Assembly (NCBI GenBank): GCA_902544525.1
Contig: CACCCN010000003.1
Span: 1 to 64,000, forward strand
Reading direction: 5' to 3'
Source: an uncultured Pelagibacteraceae bacterium
GTDB lineage: Bacteria > Pseudomonadota > Alphaproteobacteria > Pelagibacterales > AG-422-B15
Length of the DNA stretch: 64,000 bases
Part shown: piece by piece, positions 34,663 through 44,271 of the stretch
Numbering within the stretch: position 1 is the stretch's first letter
Layout of the letters: every line of letters begins with the position of its first letter
Notes under the pieces: model-generated
What the model saw: the letters and a program-made list of their open reading frames with translations, nothing else
What the model was told of the DNA's origin: nothing
Database searches by the model: none
Position numbers and translations under genes: made by a program

Positions 34663-35043
34663 ATGGAAGCAAAAGATGTGGTACAAAAAGCTTATGACTT
34701 GTTTGGATCAGGTGATATGGAAAGTTTTATGAATGAAATTGTTCATGATGACATGACATGGACTTTTCCTGGCGATACAACTAAACACCCATTAGCAGGT
34801 GTTCATCAAGGTAAAGAAAGTTGTATGGCTAATTTTGCAAAAATACCCGAAAATTGGAATAATTTTACTGTTAAGCCTATTTCAATGATTAGTGAGGGCA
34901 ATAAAGTCTTTGCTATAGTAAAAGGTTCGGCTGATGGAATGGACACATTGTTTGGGCATTATTTTGAAATAGAAGATAATAAAACAAAAACTATGATGAC
35001 TTTTGATGATACCCTATCAATGGTCAATTCAATAAGTAAATAA
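34663..35043 (+). CDS. SnoaL-like/NTF2-fold protein
   Basis: 126 residues. It begins with VVQKAYDLFGSGDMESFMNEIVHDDMTWTFPGD, a textbook SnoaL-like start with an acidic pocket, then HPLAGVHQGKESCMANFAKIPENW and the KVFAIVKGSADGM strand. The missing long C-terminal extension and size fit ketosteroid-isomerase-like proteins. It has its own GGAGAG Shine-Dalgarno and lies 29 bases after the ABM gene. It could catalyse isomerisation or hydration of a small ligand; no ligand is known. Confidence 0.85.
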   Translation: MEAKDVVQKAYDLFGSGDMESFMNEIVHDDMTWTFPGDTTKHPLAGVHQGKESCMANFAKIPENWNNFTVKPISMISEGNKVFAIVKGSADGMDTLFGHYFEIEDNKTKTMMTFDDTLSMVNSISK

Positions 35044-35061
35044 TAACAAAAGGATAAATAA

Positions 35062-35412
35062 ATGAGTTCAATCGAAGTTAAAAGTTTTAGTAATGCTGAT
35101 GAAGTTAATGAGAACTTTGATAATGCAAAAATTGAGTCTGTAAATGTTGGAGGTCAAAGAGTTAACCGATTGCACTTACAGCCTGGGTGGAAATGGTCTG
35201 TTGATGTAAAGCCTTCAGTAGGTACCCATAGTTGTCAAGCAACTCATCTTGGAATAGTTAATTCAGGAACCATTTGTTGCAAGCATGATGATGGAACTGA
35301 AATGACGTATACTAAAGGTGATGCATATTCTATTAAACCTGGTCACGATGCATGGGTTGTTGGTGAAGAAGCGGTTGAGGCAATTGAATTTGCAGGAATA
35401 TGGGGAGAGTAA
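35062..35412 (+). CDS. Small cupin-domain protein
   Basis: 116 residues. The single cupin barrel shows GVQ-like core HLQPGWKWSVDVKPSVGTHSCQATHLGIVNSGTICCKHDDGTEMTYTKGDAYSIKPGHDAWVVGEE. The usual metal-binding G(X)5HXH motif is not intact (THSCQATH), although the GDAYSIKPGHDAW second motif keeps its His, so metal binding is uncertain. An AAGGAT site precedes the start. It belongs to the five-gene small-protein cluster. Confidence 0.82.
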   Translation: MSSIEVKSFSNADEVNENFDNAKIESVNVGGQRVNRLHLQPGWKWSVDVKPSVGTHSCQATHLGIVNSGTICCKHDDGTEMTYTKGDAYSIKPGHDAWVVGEEAVEAIEFAGIWGE

Positions 35413-35459
35413 ATATCTCACCTGTTTAATAATTTTAATAAATAGAAAGGACACTGATT

Positions 35460-35744
35460 ATGAATAATTATATTGTAACTCACAAATTTAGATCATTAGA
35501 AATGAAAGAGGCTTTTGCTAAAGCTGGTGAAGGTATGTCTGATGAAGATCAAATTAAAGGTATGACCGGCGATAACGCAGCATGTCAAATGAGCTGGACA
35601 ACCCCAGGTGATTCATTGGCAATGTTTTGTTTCTGGAAAGCGAATAGTCCTGATGATGTTAATCAAATGTTAGCGGATTATGACGAGTTTTTTGAACCGC
35701 ACCAGTTTGAATTAACAGACGAGCCATTCAACTTTGTTAGATAA
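35460..35744 (+). CDS. Small ferredoxin-like hypothetical protein, 94 aa
   Basis: 94 residues, no named family recognised. The alternation of strand (NNYIVTHKFRS), helix (EMKEAFAKAGEGMSDE), strand (AACQMSWTTPGDSLAMFCFWKA) and helix (PDDVNQMLADYDEFF) suggests a ferredoxin-like alpha/beta sandwich, the same fold class as the GYD and ABM proteins just upstream. An AAAGGA site is close to the start. It is the last of the cluster and is followed by a strong terminator. Confidence 0.75.
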   Translation: MNNYIVTHKFRSLEMKEAFAKAGEGMSDEDQIKGMTGDNAACQMSWTTPGDSLAMFCFWKANSPDDVNQMLADYDEFFEPHQFELTDEPFNFVR

Positions 35745-35762
35745 ATATATTATACTAGATAT

Positions 35763-35791
35763 AAAAAAACCCGGCTAAGCCGGGTTTTTTT
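35763..35791. terminator. Strong bidirectional rho-independent terminator
   Basis: CCCGGC / GCCGGG with a three-base loop, flanked by seven A on the left and seven T on the right, so it works for both strands. It separates the plus-strand small-protein cluster from the minus-strand groESL operon, and it is the clearest terminator in the window. Confidence 0.95.
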
Positions 35792-35812
35792 CATTAAGCA
35801 ATAAAACTTGGG

Positions 35813-37474
<1,662 letters not shown>

Positions 37475-37498
37475 TTATTCTCCTTATATTATAAAAAA

Positions 37499-37819
37499 TT
37501 ATTTTTTCTTTTTCTTACTTTTTGGTTTTGAGTCTGAGATTATTCCCATAATATCTGACTCCTTCATGATACAAAGCTCTTCACCATCAACCTTTACTTC
37601 TGTACCAGACCACTTACCAAACAAAACTTTGTCTCCAATCTTGACATCTAATGGAGTTACTTTTCCGTCTTCAGATTTTGCACCAGATCCAACGGCCACG
37701 ATGAGACCTTCCTGAGGTTTTTCTTGTGCTGTGTCAGGAATTATAATACCTCCAGCTGTCTTTTCTTCACTTTCCAATCTTTTTACCAACACTCTGTCGT
37801 GTAGAGGACTAAAATTCAT
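37499..37819 (-). CDS. groES: Co-chaperonin GroES with lysine-rich tail
   Basis: 106 residues. [33 protein letters not shown] includes the mobile loop that contacts Gro[32 protein letters not shown] is the C-terminal core. GroES is normally about 95-97 residues; here the protein continues with [12 protein letters not shown], an unusual basic extension. It is upstream of groEL with its own Shine-Dalgarno and a heat-shock-like promoter about 60 bases before the start. Confidence 0.97.
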   Translation of the reverse strand: MNFSPLHDRVLVKRLESEEKTAGGIIIPDTAQEKPQEGLIVAVGSGAKSEDGKVTPLDVKIGDKVLFGKWSGTEVKVDGEELCIMKESDIMGIISDSKPKSKKKKK

Positions 37820-37877
37820 TATGCATTCTCCTAAATAAAATTAATATTTACTGATGATTTCACTCAGTTCATGTAGG

Positions 37878-37907
37878 CATATAGTGATCCACATTAGTCA
37901 TGTCAAG
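37878..37907 (-). promoter_or_regulatory. Heat-shock-like promoter of groESL
   Basis: On the minus strand CTTGACA (-35, 37901-37907) is followed after 17 bases by TATATG (37878-37883), with CTATAT one base earlier. CTTG plus CTATAT matches the alphaproteobacterial RpoH (sigma-32) consensus as I remember it, and TTGACA-N17-TATATG would also suit the housekeeping sigma factor. I find no CIRCE inverted repeat (TTAGCACTC-N9-GAGTGCTAA), so HrcA control is not indicated. Confidence 0.6.
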
Positions 37908-37959
37908 GCCTCAGATTTTAGTATCTAAGTATATGAATTATAATGATTTTATTTTTGAT

Positions 37960-38733
37960 TTAAGCGGTTTCACCTTCACCACCGTCAATAACAATATTTT
38001 GCCCTGTGGTAAAAGAACCTGCTTCTGAGGCAAGAAAAACGGCTGCCCCAGCTATTTCGTCTGGCATACCAATTCTTTTAAGGGCAGACTTGTTTGTTTG
38101 GGTTTTTAGTATTGCTTCATTTTCCCACAATGCTCTTGCGAAATCAGTTTTAATTAATCCAGGTGATATACAATTTGCTCTAATTCCTTTTGGTCCATAT
38201 TCAACAGAAATATTTCTTGCTAACTGAGAGTCAGCGGCTTTAGAAATTGCATAAGCTCCTAATAAAGAATTACCATGTAAGCCAGCAATTGAAGAAATTA
38301 TTATAATTGATCCATTTTTGTTTTTAACCATGTCAGGAATTACCATATTGCATAACCAAAAATTACTTTGAACATTTGATCGCATAATTTTTTCAAATGC
38401 GGAATCAGGAGTATTTATAGAGGGACCAAAATAAGGGTTGATAGCGGCATTGCAGACAAGTATGTCAATATCCCCACACCATGCCATTGACTCTTTATGC
38501 ATCTTTTCTAATTGATCCTTATCAGATATATTGCAAGCCAGAGCAATTGCGGTGTCAGAACCATAAGTATCGTTTATTTCTTTTGCCGCTTCCTCACAGG
38601 CATCAATTTTTCTACTAGTTATAACAACTTTAGCACCATGTTCTGCCAAACGGATAGCAGTAGCTTTTCCAATACCTCTTGAGGAGCCAGTAATTATTGC
38701 TTTTTTTCCAGATAAATTGAACAAAGTAGACAT
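37960..38733 (-). CDS. SDR-family oxidoreductase
   Basis: 257 residues of a classical short-chain dehydrogenase: cofactor motif TGSSRGIG (residues ~16-23), CNAA in place of NNAG, catalytic Ser in IISSIAG, YAISK (Tyr, Lys) and C-terminal GQNIVIDGGEG. It oxidises or reduces a hydroxyl/keto group with NAD(P). The sequence resembles SDRs that accompany acyl-CoA dehydrogenase/APH-kinase pathways, and both of those partners occur further along this window, but it is not in their operon. It is transcribed away from the HAD-ribF operon. Confidence 0.92.
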   Translation of the reverse strand: MSTLFNLSGKKAIITGSSRGIGKATAIRLAEHGAKVVITSRKIDACEEAAKEINDTYGSDTAIALACNISDKDQLEKMHKESMAWCGDIDILVCNAAINPYFGPSINTPDSAFEKIMRSNVQSNFWLCNMVIPDMVKNKNGSIIIISSIAGLHGNSLLGAYAISKAADSQLARNISVEYGPKGIRANCISPGLIKTDFARALWENEAILKTQTNKSALKRIGMPDEIAGAAVFLASEAGSFTTGQNIVIDGGEGETA

Positions 38734-38801
38734 AACAAGTATAATTAAGTTTTAAAAATTAATTATAGTTTAACAGAAGCAAATTATACAAGTAAATTTT
38801 G

Positions 38802-39677
38802 ATGGAAATCCAAAATATATCAGACACCTATGAATATAGTGCTCGTTACTCGGTTATACTTTGTGATCTATGGGGTGTGATTCATAATGGTGAAAAAATT
38901 CACAAACACAGTCAAGATTTTTTAGAAAAAGTTAAAAACGATGGTAAAAAAATTATTCTTATATCCAATGCACCCAGACCTAACTTTACAGTTGAGGAAC
39001 AATTAAGAAATAAATTAGGTTTAAGTAGCGATCTATATGATTATGTCGTTACTTCAGGAGATATTACTGCCATGCAACTTAATAAAAAGAATACAGAAAA
39101 AAATTATTATCATATTGGGCCTGATAAAGATAAAGATTTGCTGTCAATCATTGAACTGAGTCAAAAAAAAGAAATTTATTCCTCAGATTTTATTCTTTGT
39201 ACTGGCATAAATGATGACTTATCAGATCCTAATAATGGTCCAGTAGAGTCAGCTAATGATTATTTAAAAATTTTAGAAGAAATCCACAAACTAAAACTTG
39301 AAATGGTTTGTGCAAACCCAGATAAAATAGTCTATCGAGGTGATACAAAAATAGATTGTGCTGGAGCAGTTGCATTAAAATATGAAAAAATGGGTGGAAA
39401 AGTAAAATATTTTGGCAAACCTCATATTGAAATATACGAACATATATTAACTGAATTAAATAAAGATGAACCTGAAATTGAAAAAAAAGATCTTCTTGCA
39501 ATAGGAGATAGTTTTTCTACTGATATTTTAGGTGCCAATAATTTTAATATTGATGCATTATTTATAAAATCAGGGATCCATCATAAAGAAATTAATGAAA
39601 CCAATGATATTAATGTTATAGCAAAGAGATATTTATCGACACTACCTGCAAAGTTAATTACATCAAATAATTTATGA
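38802..39677 (+). CDS. HAD-superfamily class IIA hydrolase (TIGR01459)
   Basis: 291 residues from ATG; the codon before it is an in-frame TTG. HAD motif I is seen as ILCDLWGVIHNG, motif II in ILISNAPR, and motif III/IV in GKPHIEIYEHIL...LAIGDSFSTDILGANNF. The DLWG form is typical of the TIGR01459 group, which in alphaproteobacteria lies next to ribF. A sugar or nucleotide phosphate substrate is likely but not known. The stop overlaps the ribF start (ATGA). Confidence 0.9.
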   Translation: MEIQNISDTYEYSARYSVILCDLWGVIHNGEKIHKHSQDFLEKVKNDGKKIILISNAPRPNFTVEEQLRNKLGLSSDLYDYVVTSGDITAMQLNKKNTEKNYYHIGPDKDKDLLSIIELSQKKEIYSSDFILCTGINDDLSDPNNGPVESANDYLKILEEIHKLKLEMVCANPDKIVYRGDTKIDCAGAVALKYEKMGGKVKYFGKPHIEIYEHILTELNKDEPEIEKKDLLAIGDSFSTDILGANNFNIDALFIKSGIHHKEINETNDINVIAKRYLSTLPAKLITSNNL

Positions 39678-40621
39678 ATAAATTAAAAATATTTACTAAT
39701 CATAAAAAAATTTCAAAAAAATTTCATAAATCTTCATTGGTTATTGGAAATTTTGATGGTGTTCATTGTGGACATAAAAAAGTAATTCAATTAGCAAAAA
39801 ACATTTCTAAAAAAAACAAAAACTATCTAGGGGTAATGATGTTTGATCCACATCCACGCGAATATTTCTCAAAGGAAAAGCGTTTTTTACTTTCATCTAA
39901 TGACAATAAATTTGAAATACTAGATAGCCTTGGAGTTAACTTTGTAATTGTTCTAAAATTTAATAAGCAATTAGCTTCAATGTCTGCATTAGATTTTTGT
40001 AAAAAAATCTTGTTAAAAAATTGTAATATGCAACATATTTTTACTGGAAAAAATTTCAGATTTGGAAAAAATAGGATTGGAGATTTAAATTATTTAAAAG
40101 ATTTCGGATTAAAAAATGGTTTTGAAGTAACTGGGTCTGAACTTCATAGAATTAAGGGTAGTAAAAAAATTTTTTCATCAACAAACATAAGAGAGTTTAT
40201 TAAAAAAGGAAAAATTAAAGAGGCTAATAAATTTTTAGGCCATCCATGGGCTGTATCAGGAAGAGTAATAGCTGGAGATAAAAGGGGTAGACTGATTGGA
40301 TTTCCAACAGCCAATATATCTACAGAAAAATATATTTATCCTAAGTTTGGGGTCTATGCAGTTGAAGTATTGTTCCTTTCAGGAAGGTATAAAGGGAAGC
40401 AAAAAAAGGGAGTCGCAAACTTTGGTCTTAGACCAACTTTCGGAAAAAAATCCGCAGTTTTAGAGGTGCATTTGTTTAGTTTTAAATTGAATATTTATAA
40501 AACTGCATTAAAAGTAAGTTTTATTGATTATGTGAGACCTGAGAAAAAGTTTTCAGGAATTACTTCACTTAAAAATCAAATTAAAAAAGATATTAGCAAA
40601 GCAAAGAAAATTTTAAATTAA
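39674..40621 (+). CDS. ribF: Bifunctional riboflavin kinase/FAD synthetase
   Basis: 315 residues. The N-terminal nucleotidyltransferase domain has GNFDGVHCGHKKVI, MMFDPHP and SSTNIREFIKKGKI; the C-terminal riboflavin kinase domain has GRLIGFPTANIS, KFGVYAVEV, GVANFGLRPTF and LEVHLFSF. It makes FMN and FAD. It is translationally coupled to the HAD gene and lies 12 bases before ileS, an order common in bacteria. Confidence 0.96.
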   Translation: MNKLKIFTNHKKISKKFHKSSLVIGNFDGVHCGHKKVIQLAKNISKKNKNYLGVMMFDPHPREYFSKEKRFLLSSNDNKFEILDSLGVNFVIVLKFNKQLASMSALDFCKKILLKNCNMQHIFTGKNFRFGKNRIGDLNYLKDFGLKNGFEVTGSELHRIKGSKKIFSSTNIREFIKKGKIKEANKFLGHPWAVSGRVIAGDKRGRLIGFPTANISTEKYIYPKFGVYAVEVLFLSGRYKGKQKKGVANFGLRPTFGKKSAVLEVHLFSFKLNIYKTALKVSFIDYVRPEKKFSGITSLKNQIKKDISKAKKILN

Positions 40622-40633
40622 GATCAATTAATT

Positions 40634-43450
40634 ATGACGGCTAAAGATGAAAATATAGATTTTAGCGAAAGTTTATTTCTACCCAAAACAGATTTTGCAA
40701 TGCGAGCAGGTTTGCCTGAGCAAGAACCAAAAATACTGCAACAGTGGTCTGAAAAAGAAATCTATAAAAACTTAAGATCTAATTCAAAATCTAAAGAAAA
40801 ATTTATCCTTCATGATGGGCCACCTTATGCTAATGGACATTTACATATTGGTCATGCTCTAAACAAGATTTTAAAAGATTTCGTAGTAAGATCTCAACAA
40901 ATGTTAGGAAAAGATTCTTCTTATATTCCTGGATGGGATTGTCATGGCCTCCCAATTGAATGGAAAATTGAGGAGGAATATAGAAAAAAAGGATTAAATA
41001 AAGATGAAGTTGATATTGTTCAGTTTAGAAAAGAGTGCAGGGACTTTGCTAATAAGTGGATTGATATTCAAAGAGAAGAATTTATTAGACTTGGAATTAC
41101 AGGTGATTGGTATGCTCCTTATACCACAATGGCTCATAAGTCTGAGGCAATAATTGTTAAAGAATTTTTTAAGTTTTTAGAAAATAAAGGACTTTATAGG
41201 GGTTCAAAACCTGTTATGTGGTCAACAGTTGAAAAAACAGCTTTAGCTGAAGCCGAACTTGAGTACCGAGAGCATAAATCTATTACAATTTATACAAAAT
41301 TTCCAATTAAGAAGGCAAATGATCCAGATCTCATAGATGCATCAGTAGTAATTTGGACTACAACCCCATGGACAATTCCCGGCAACCGAGCTTTGGCATT
41401 TAGTAAAGATATCTCCTATAGTCTATATAAAGTTATTAAGGTAATCGAGGGTTCTCACAGTGTAGAAGGTGATCAAGTTGTTATTGCTGATCAACTGTCA
41501 GATCAATTTAAAGAAAATTGTAAAATTGAAACGTTTGAAAAAATTAAATCGATTAAAGATGTTTCGAAGATCATTTGCAGGCATCCATTTAATGGATTTG
41601 GCTATGATTTTGATGTAAATTTATATCATGCTGAATTTGTCACCTTAGAGCAAGGTACCGGATTTGTTCATATTGCTCCTGGTCACGGTCCAGATGATTA
41701 CGAATTAGGTAAAGCTAATGGTGTAGAAATTCCTGAAACAGTTGATAGGGATGGTATCTATTTTGATCATGTTCCAATGTTTGCGGGAAAAAAAATATTT
41801 AATGATGATGGTACAGATGGAGAAGCTAATGTTGCCATTATTATAGAACTCAGAAAAAATAATGCATTGAGTGGCAAAGGTTCTGTAAGGCATAGTTACC
41901 CACATTCATGGCGATCTAAAGCACCAGTTATTTTTAGAAACACTCCTCAATGGTTTATTAGTATGGAGACTAATGATTTAAGAAAAAAAGCTCTCGATGC
42001 TATTGAAAAAGTAAACTGGTATCCATCTCAAGGAAAAAACCGCATTTTGTCGATGATTGAGAATAGACCAGATTGGGTTGTATCGAGGCAAAGAGCTTGG
42101 GGTGTTCCACTGTCAATATTTTACAATAAAGCAACTGGACAACCATTGGTTGATTCAAAGCTTAATGAAAGAATTGTAAAAATGTATGAAGAAAATGGAT
42201 GTGATATTTGGTTTGAAAAATCAATAGAGGAACTTCTTGGAAATGAATATAATGCAGATGATTATGAGAAAGTTGATGACATTTTAGATGTATGGTTCGA
42301 CTCAGGTTGCACTCATGCCTTCGTACTTGAAGGGAAAGAAGATCAAATTTGGCCAGCATCAATATATTTAGAGGGTACAGATCAGCACAGAGGCTGGTTC
42401 CATTCTTCATTATTAGAGTCATGTGGAACTAGAGGCGTGGCGCCATATGAGTCAGTTTTAACTCATGGGTTTGTTCTGCATGAAGATGGCAATAAAATGA
42501 GTAAGTCTTCTTCAAACATTGTACCTCCAGCTGAAATTGTTGAAAAATCAGGCGCTGATATTTTGCGATTGTGGGTTGCTAGTAGTGATTACTCTGAAGA
42601 TCTTAAAATTGGTCCAGAAATAATTAAAAGTAACGTGGATAGCTATCGAAGACTAAGGAATACGCTAAGATTTATTCTAGGTAATTTAAATGACTTCAGT
42701 GAAGATGAAAAAGTCAAATTTTTAGACCTGCCGGAATTAGACCAATATATTCTTCACAAACTGGCTCATTTAGAAGATGAAGTATTAAAAAGCTATCAAT
42801 CATTTGAATATCAGAGAGTGTTTTCAGCAATTTTTAATTTCTGTACAAATGAACTTTCGTCATTCTATTTTGATGTACGTAAAGACAGCTTGTATTGTGA
42901 TCACCGAAATAGTCTTGCAAGAAAAGCAACAAGAACTGTACTTGATATTTTATTTAATCATTTACTGAAACTTTTAGCTCCAATTTTATGCTTTACCACT
43001 GAAGAAGCATGGCAAAGTCGTTTAGGAACAAATAGTTCAATTCATAACCAAGATTTTCCTAGTAGTAATCAAAGTTGGATAAATAAAGATTTATCTTCAA
43101 AATGGGATTATCTTAAATCAATTAGAAAAAATGTTAATGGTGCTATTGAAATTGAGCGAAAAAATAAATTAATAGGATCTAGCCTAGAAGCAGATGTTGA
43201 AATCAACTTAGTGAATGCAGATGAAATGCTTAAAATTGATGTTAGGGGTTTAGAAGATATCTGTATTGTATCTAAGTTAAAGGTTGTGCATTCAAAGAAT
43301 TTAGATAACTGCTTTGAATCTTCAGATTTAAAGGGCATTGGAGTAAAAATTTCAAAAGTTGCTGGTAGTAAATGTAATCGCTGCTGGAAATATTTTGAAG
43401 TCCTTAATGATGAGGGTATTTGTCAAAGATGTACTGAGGCAATAAAATGA
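40634..43450 (+). CDS. ileS: Isoleucyl-tRNA synthetase
   Basis: 938 residues, class Ia. HIGH motif in PPYANGHLHIGHALNK; an editing (CP1) domain with WTTTPWTIPGNRALAF and GTGFVHIAPGHGPDDY; WFDSGCTHAFVL; GTDQHRGWFHSSL; KMSKS at residues 621-625. The C-terminal zinc site CNRCW...CQRC is intact, as in bacterial type 1 IleRS, the pseudomonic-acid-sensitive class. It is followed 3 bases later by lspA, as in many proteobacteria. Confidence 0.98.
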   Translation: MTAKDENIDFSESLFLPKTDFAMRAGLPEQEPKILQQWSEKEIYKNLRSNSKSKEKFILHDGPPYANGHLHIGHALNKILKDFVVRSQQMLGKDSSYIPGWDCHGLPIEWKIEEEYRKKGLNKDEVDIVQFRKECRDFANKWIDIQREEFIRLGITGDWYAPYTTMAHKSEAIIVKEFFKFLENKGLYRGSKPVMWSTVEKTALAEAELEYREHKSITIYTKFPIKKANDPDLIDASVVIWTTTPWTIPGNRALAFSKDISYSLYKVIKVIEGSHSVEGDQVVIADQLSDQFKENCKIETFEKIKSIKDVSKIICRHPFNGFGYDFDVNLYHAEFVTLEQGTGFVHIAPGHGPDDYELGKANGVEIPETVDRDGIYFDHVPMFAGKKIFNDDGTDGEANVAIIIELRKNNALSGKGSVRHSYPHSWRSKAPVIFRNTPQWFISMETNDLRKKALDAIEKVNWYPSQGKNRILSMIENRPDWVVSRQRAWGVPLSIFYNKATGQPLVDSKLNERIVKMYEENGCDIWFEKSIEELLGNEYNADDYEKVDDILDVWFDSGCTHAFVLEGKEDQIWPASIYLEGTDQHRGWFHSSLLESCGTRGVAPYESVLTHGFVLHEDGNKMSKSSSNIVPPAEIVEKSGADILRLWVASSDYSEDLKIGPEIIKSNVDSYRRLRNTLRFILGNLNDFSEDEKVKFLDLPELDQYILHKLAHLEDEVLKSYQSFEYQRVFSAIFNFCTNELSSFYFDVRKDSLYCDHRNSLARKATRTVLDILFNHLLKLLAPILCFTTEEAWQSRLGTNSSIHNQDFPSSNQSWINKDLSSKWDYLKSIRKNVNGAIEIERKNKLIGSSLEADVEINLVNADEMLKIDVRGLEDICIVSKLKVVHSKNLDNCFESSDLKGIGVKISKVAGSKCNRCWKYFEVLNDEGICQRCTEAIK

Positions 43451-43453
43451 TAT

Positions 43454-43951
43454 ATGAATATTAAATATAAATATTTTTATTTATTCATAATATTCTTTGT
43501 ACTTGTTGATCAGGGAACCAAACTGTTTATTATAAATTTTTTTAATATAGATACTGATCTTTTAATTAATGAGTTTTTACTTAAGGCAAACGATTACTTA
43601 AATATAGTCATTGTCTGGAATAAAGGGTTTGCATTTGGAATGTTACAAAATAGTATTTTCAATAGTAATATTTTGAATATTTTTTTAATACTATCAGTAA
43701 TAATTTTCTTATTTTTTTATGTGCGTATACTTAATGAAAAATACTATTTTTATTTATTCAGCATGATAATTGGTGGAGCAATTGGCAATTTGATTGATAG
43801 AGTTTTATATGGGGCAGTTGTAGATTTCATTGATTTACATTATCAGAATTTACATTGGTATGTGTTTAATATTGCTGATATATATATTTCAATAGGGTGC
43901 ATCTTATTAATATTATTTGAAATTAAAAAAAAACTAACAAATCATGACTAA
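43454..43951 (+). CDS. lspA: Lipoprotein signal peptidase (signal peptidase II)
   Basis: 165 residues with four membrane helices. Catalytic aspartates are in GGAIGNLIDRVLYGAVVDFIDLH and FNIADIYISIG; DQGTKLF and NKGFAFGML mark the N-terminal half. It removes signal peptides from prolipoproteins in the inner membrane. Fittingly, the next gene, which it overlaps by 8 bases, encodes a lipoprotein. Confidence 0.96.
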   Translation: MNIKYKYFYLFIIFFVLVDQGTKLFIINFFNIDTDLLINEFLLKANDYLNIVIVWNKGFAFGMLQNSIFNSNILNIFLILSVIIFLFFYVRILNEKYYFYLFSMIIGGAIGNLIDRVLYGAVVDFIDLHYQNLHWYVFNIADIYISIGCILLILFEIKKKLTNHD

Positions 43952-44246
43952 ATTAAAAAAACTAACAATAATTCTATTATTTTTATTAATTTCAGGTTGT
44001 GGGGGTGGCAATACGATTAACGACATTAAGACTCTAGAACAAAAGGCTTTAGAGATACCTCCTAATTTTGATCTGAAACCTCCATCTGATAATGATGAGA
44101 ATAAAAATCAGAGTGATACATCAAGTGAGAGTCAAACTAGTGATTTAAATGACATTTTAAAGACCAATACTGAAATTCAGGAAGAAAAATCAAGTGAAAC
44201 TGATGGTGAGCTTCTAGATATTCTTATAGGTGATTCAACCAATTAA
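43944..44246 (+). CDS. Lipoprotein, DUF3035/BamF-like
   Basis: 100 residues. An N-terminal signal with lipobox LISGC (Cys19) shows that it is a lipoprotein cleaved by LspA. EQKALEIPPNFDLKPPSDN matches the APLxxPPxFxLRPP signature of DUF3035, whose Caulobacter member was described as BamF, a subunit of the outer-membrane beta-barrel assembly machine. The rest is a polar, low-complexity Asp/Glu/Ser-rich tail. The lspA-DUF3035 adjacency is conserved in alphaproteobacteria. Confidence 0.75.
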   Translation: MTKLKKLTIILLFLLISGCGGGNTINDIKTLEQKALEIPPNFDLKPPSDNDENKNQSDTSSESQTSDLNDILKTNTEIQEEKSSETDGELLDILIGDSTN

Positions 44247-44271
44247 ATTTTACTAAATATTAAATATTAAT

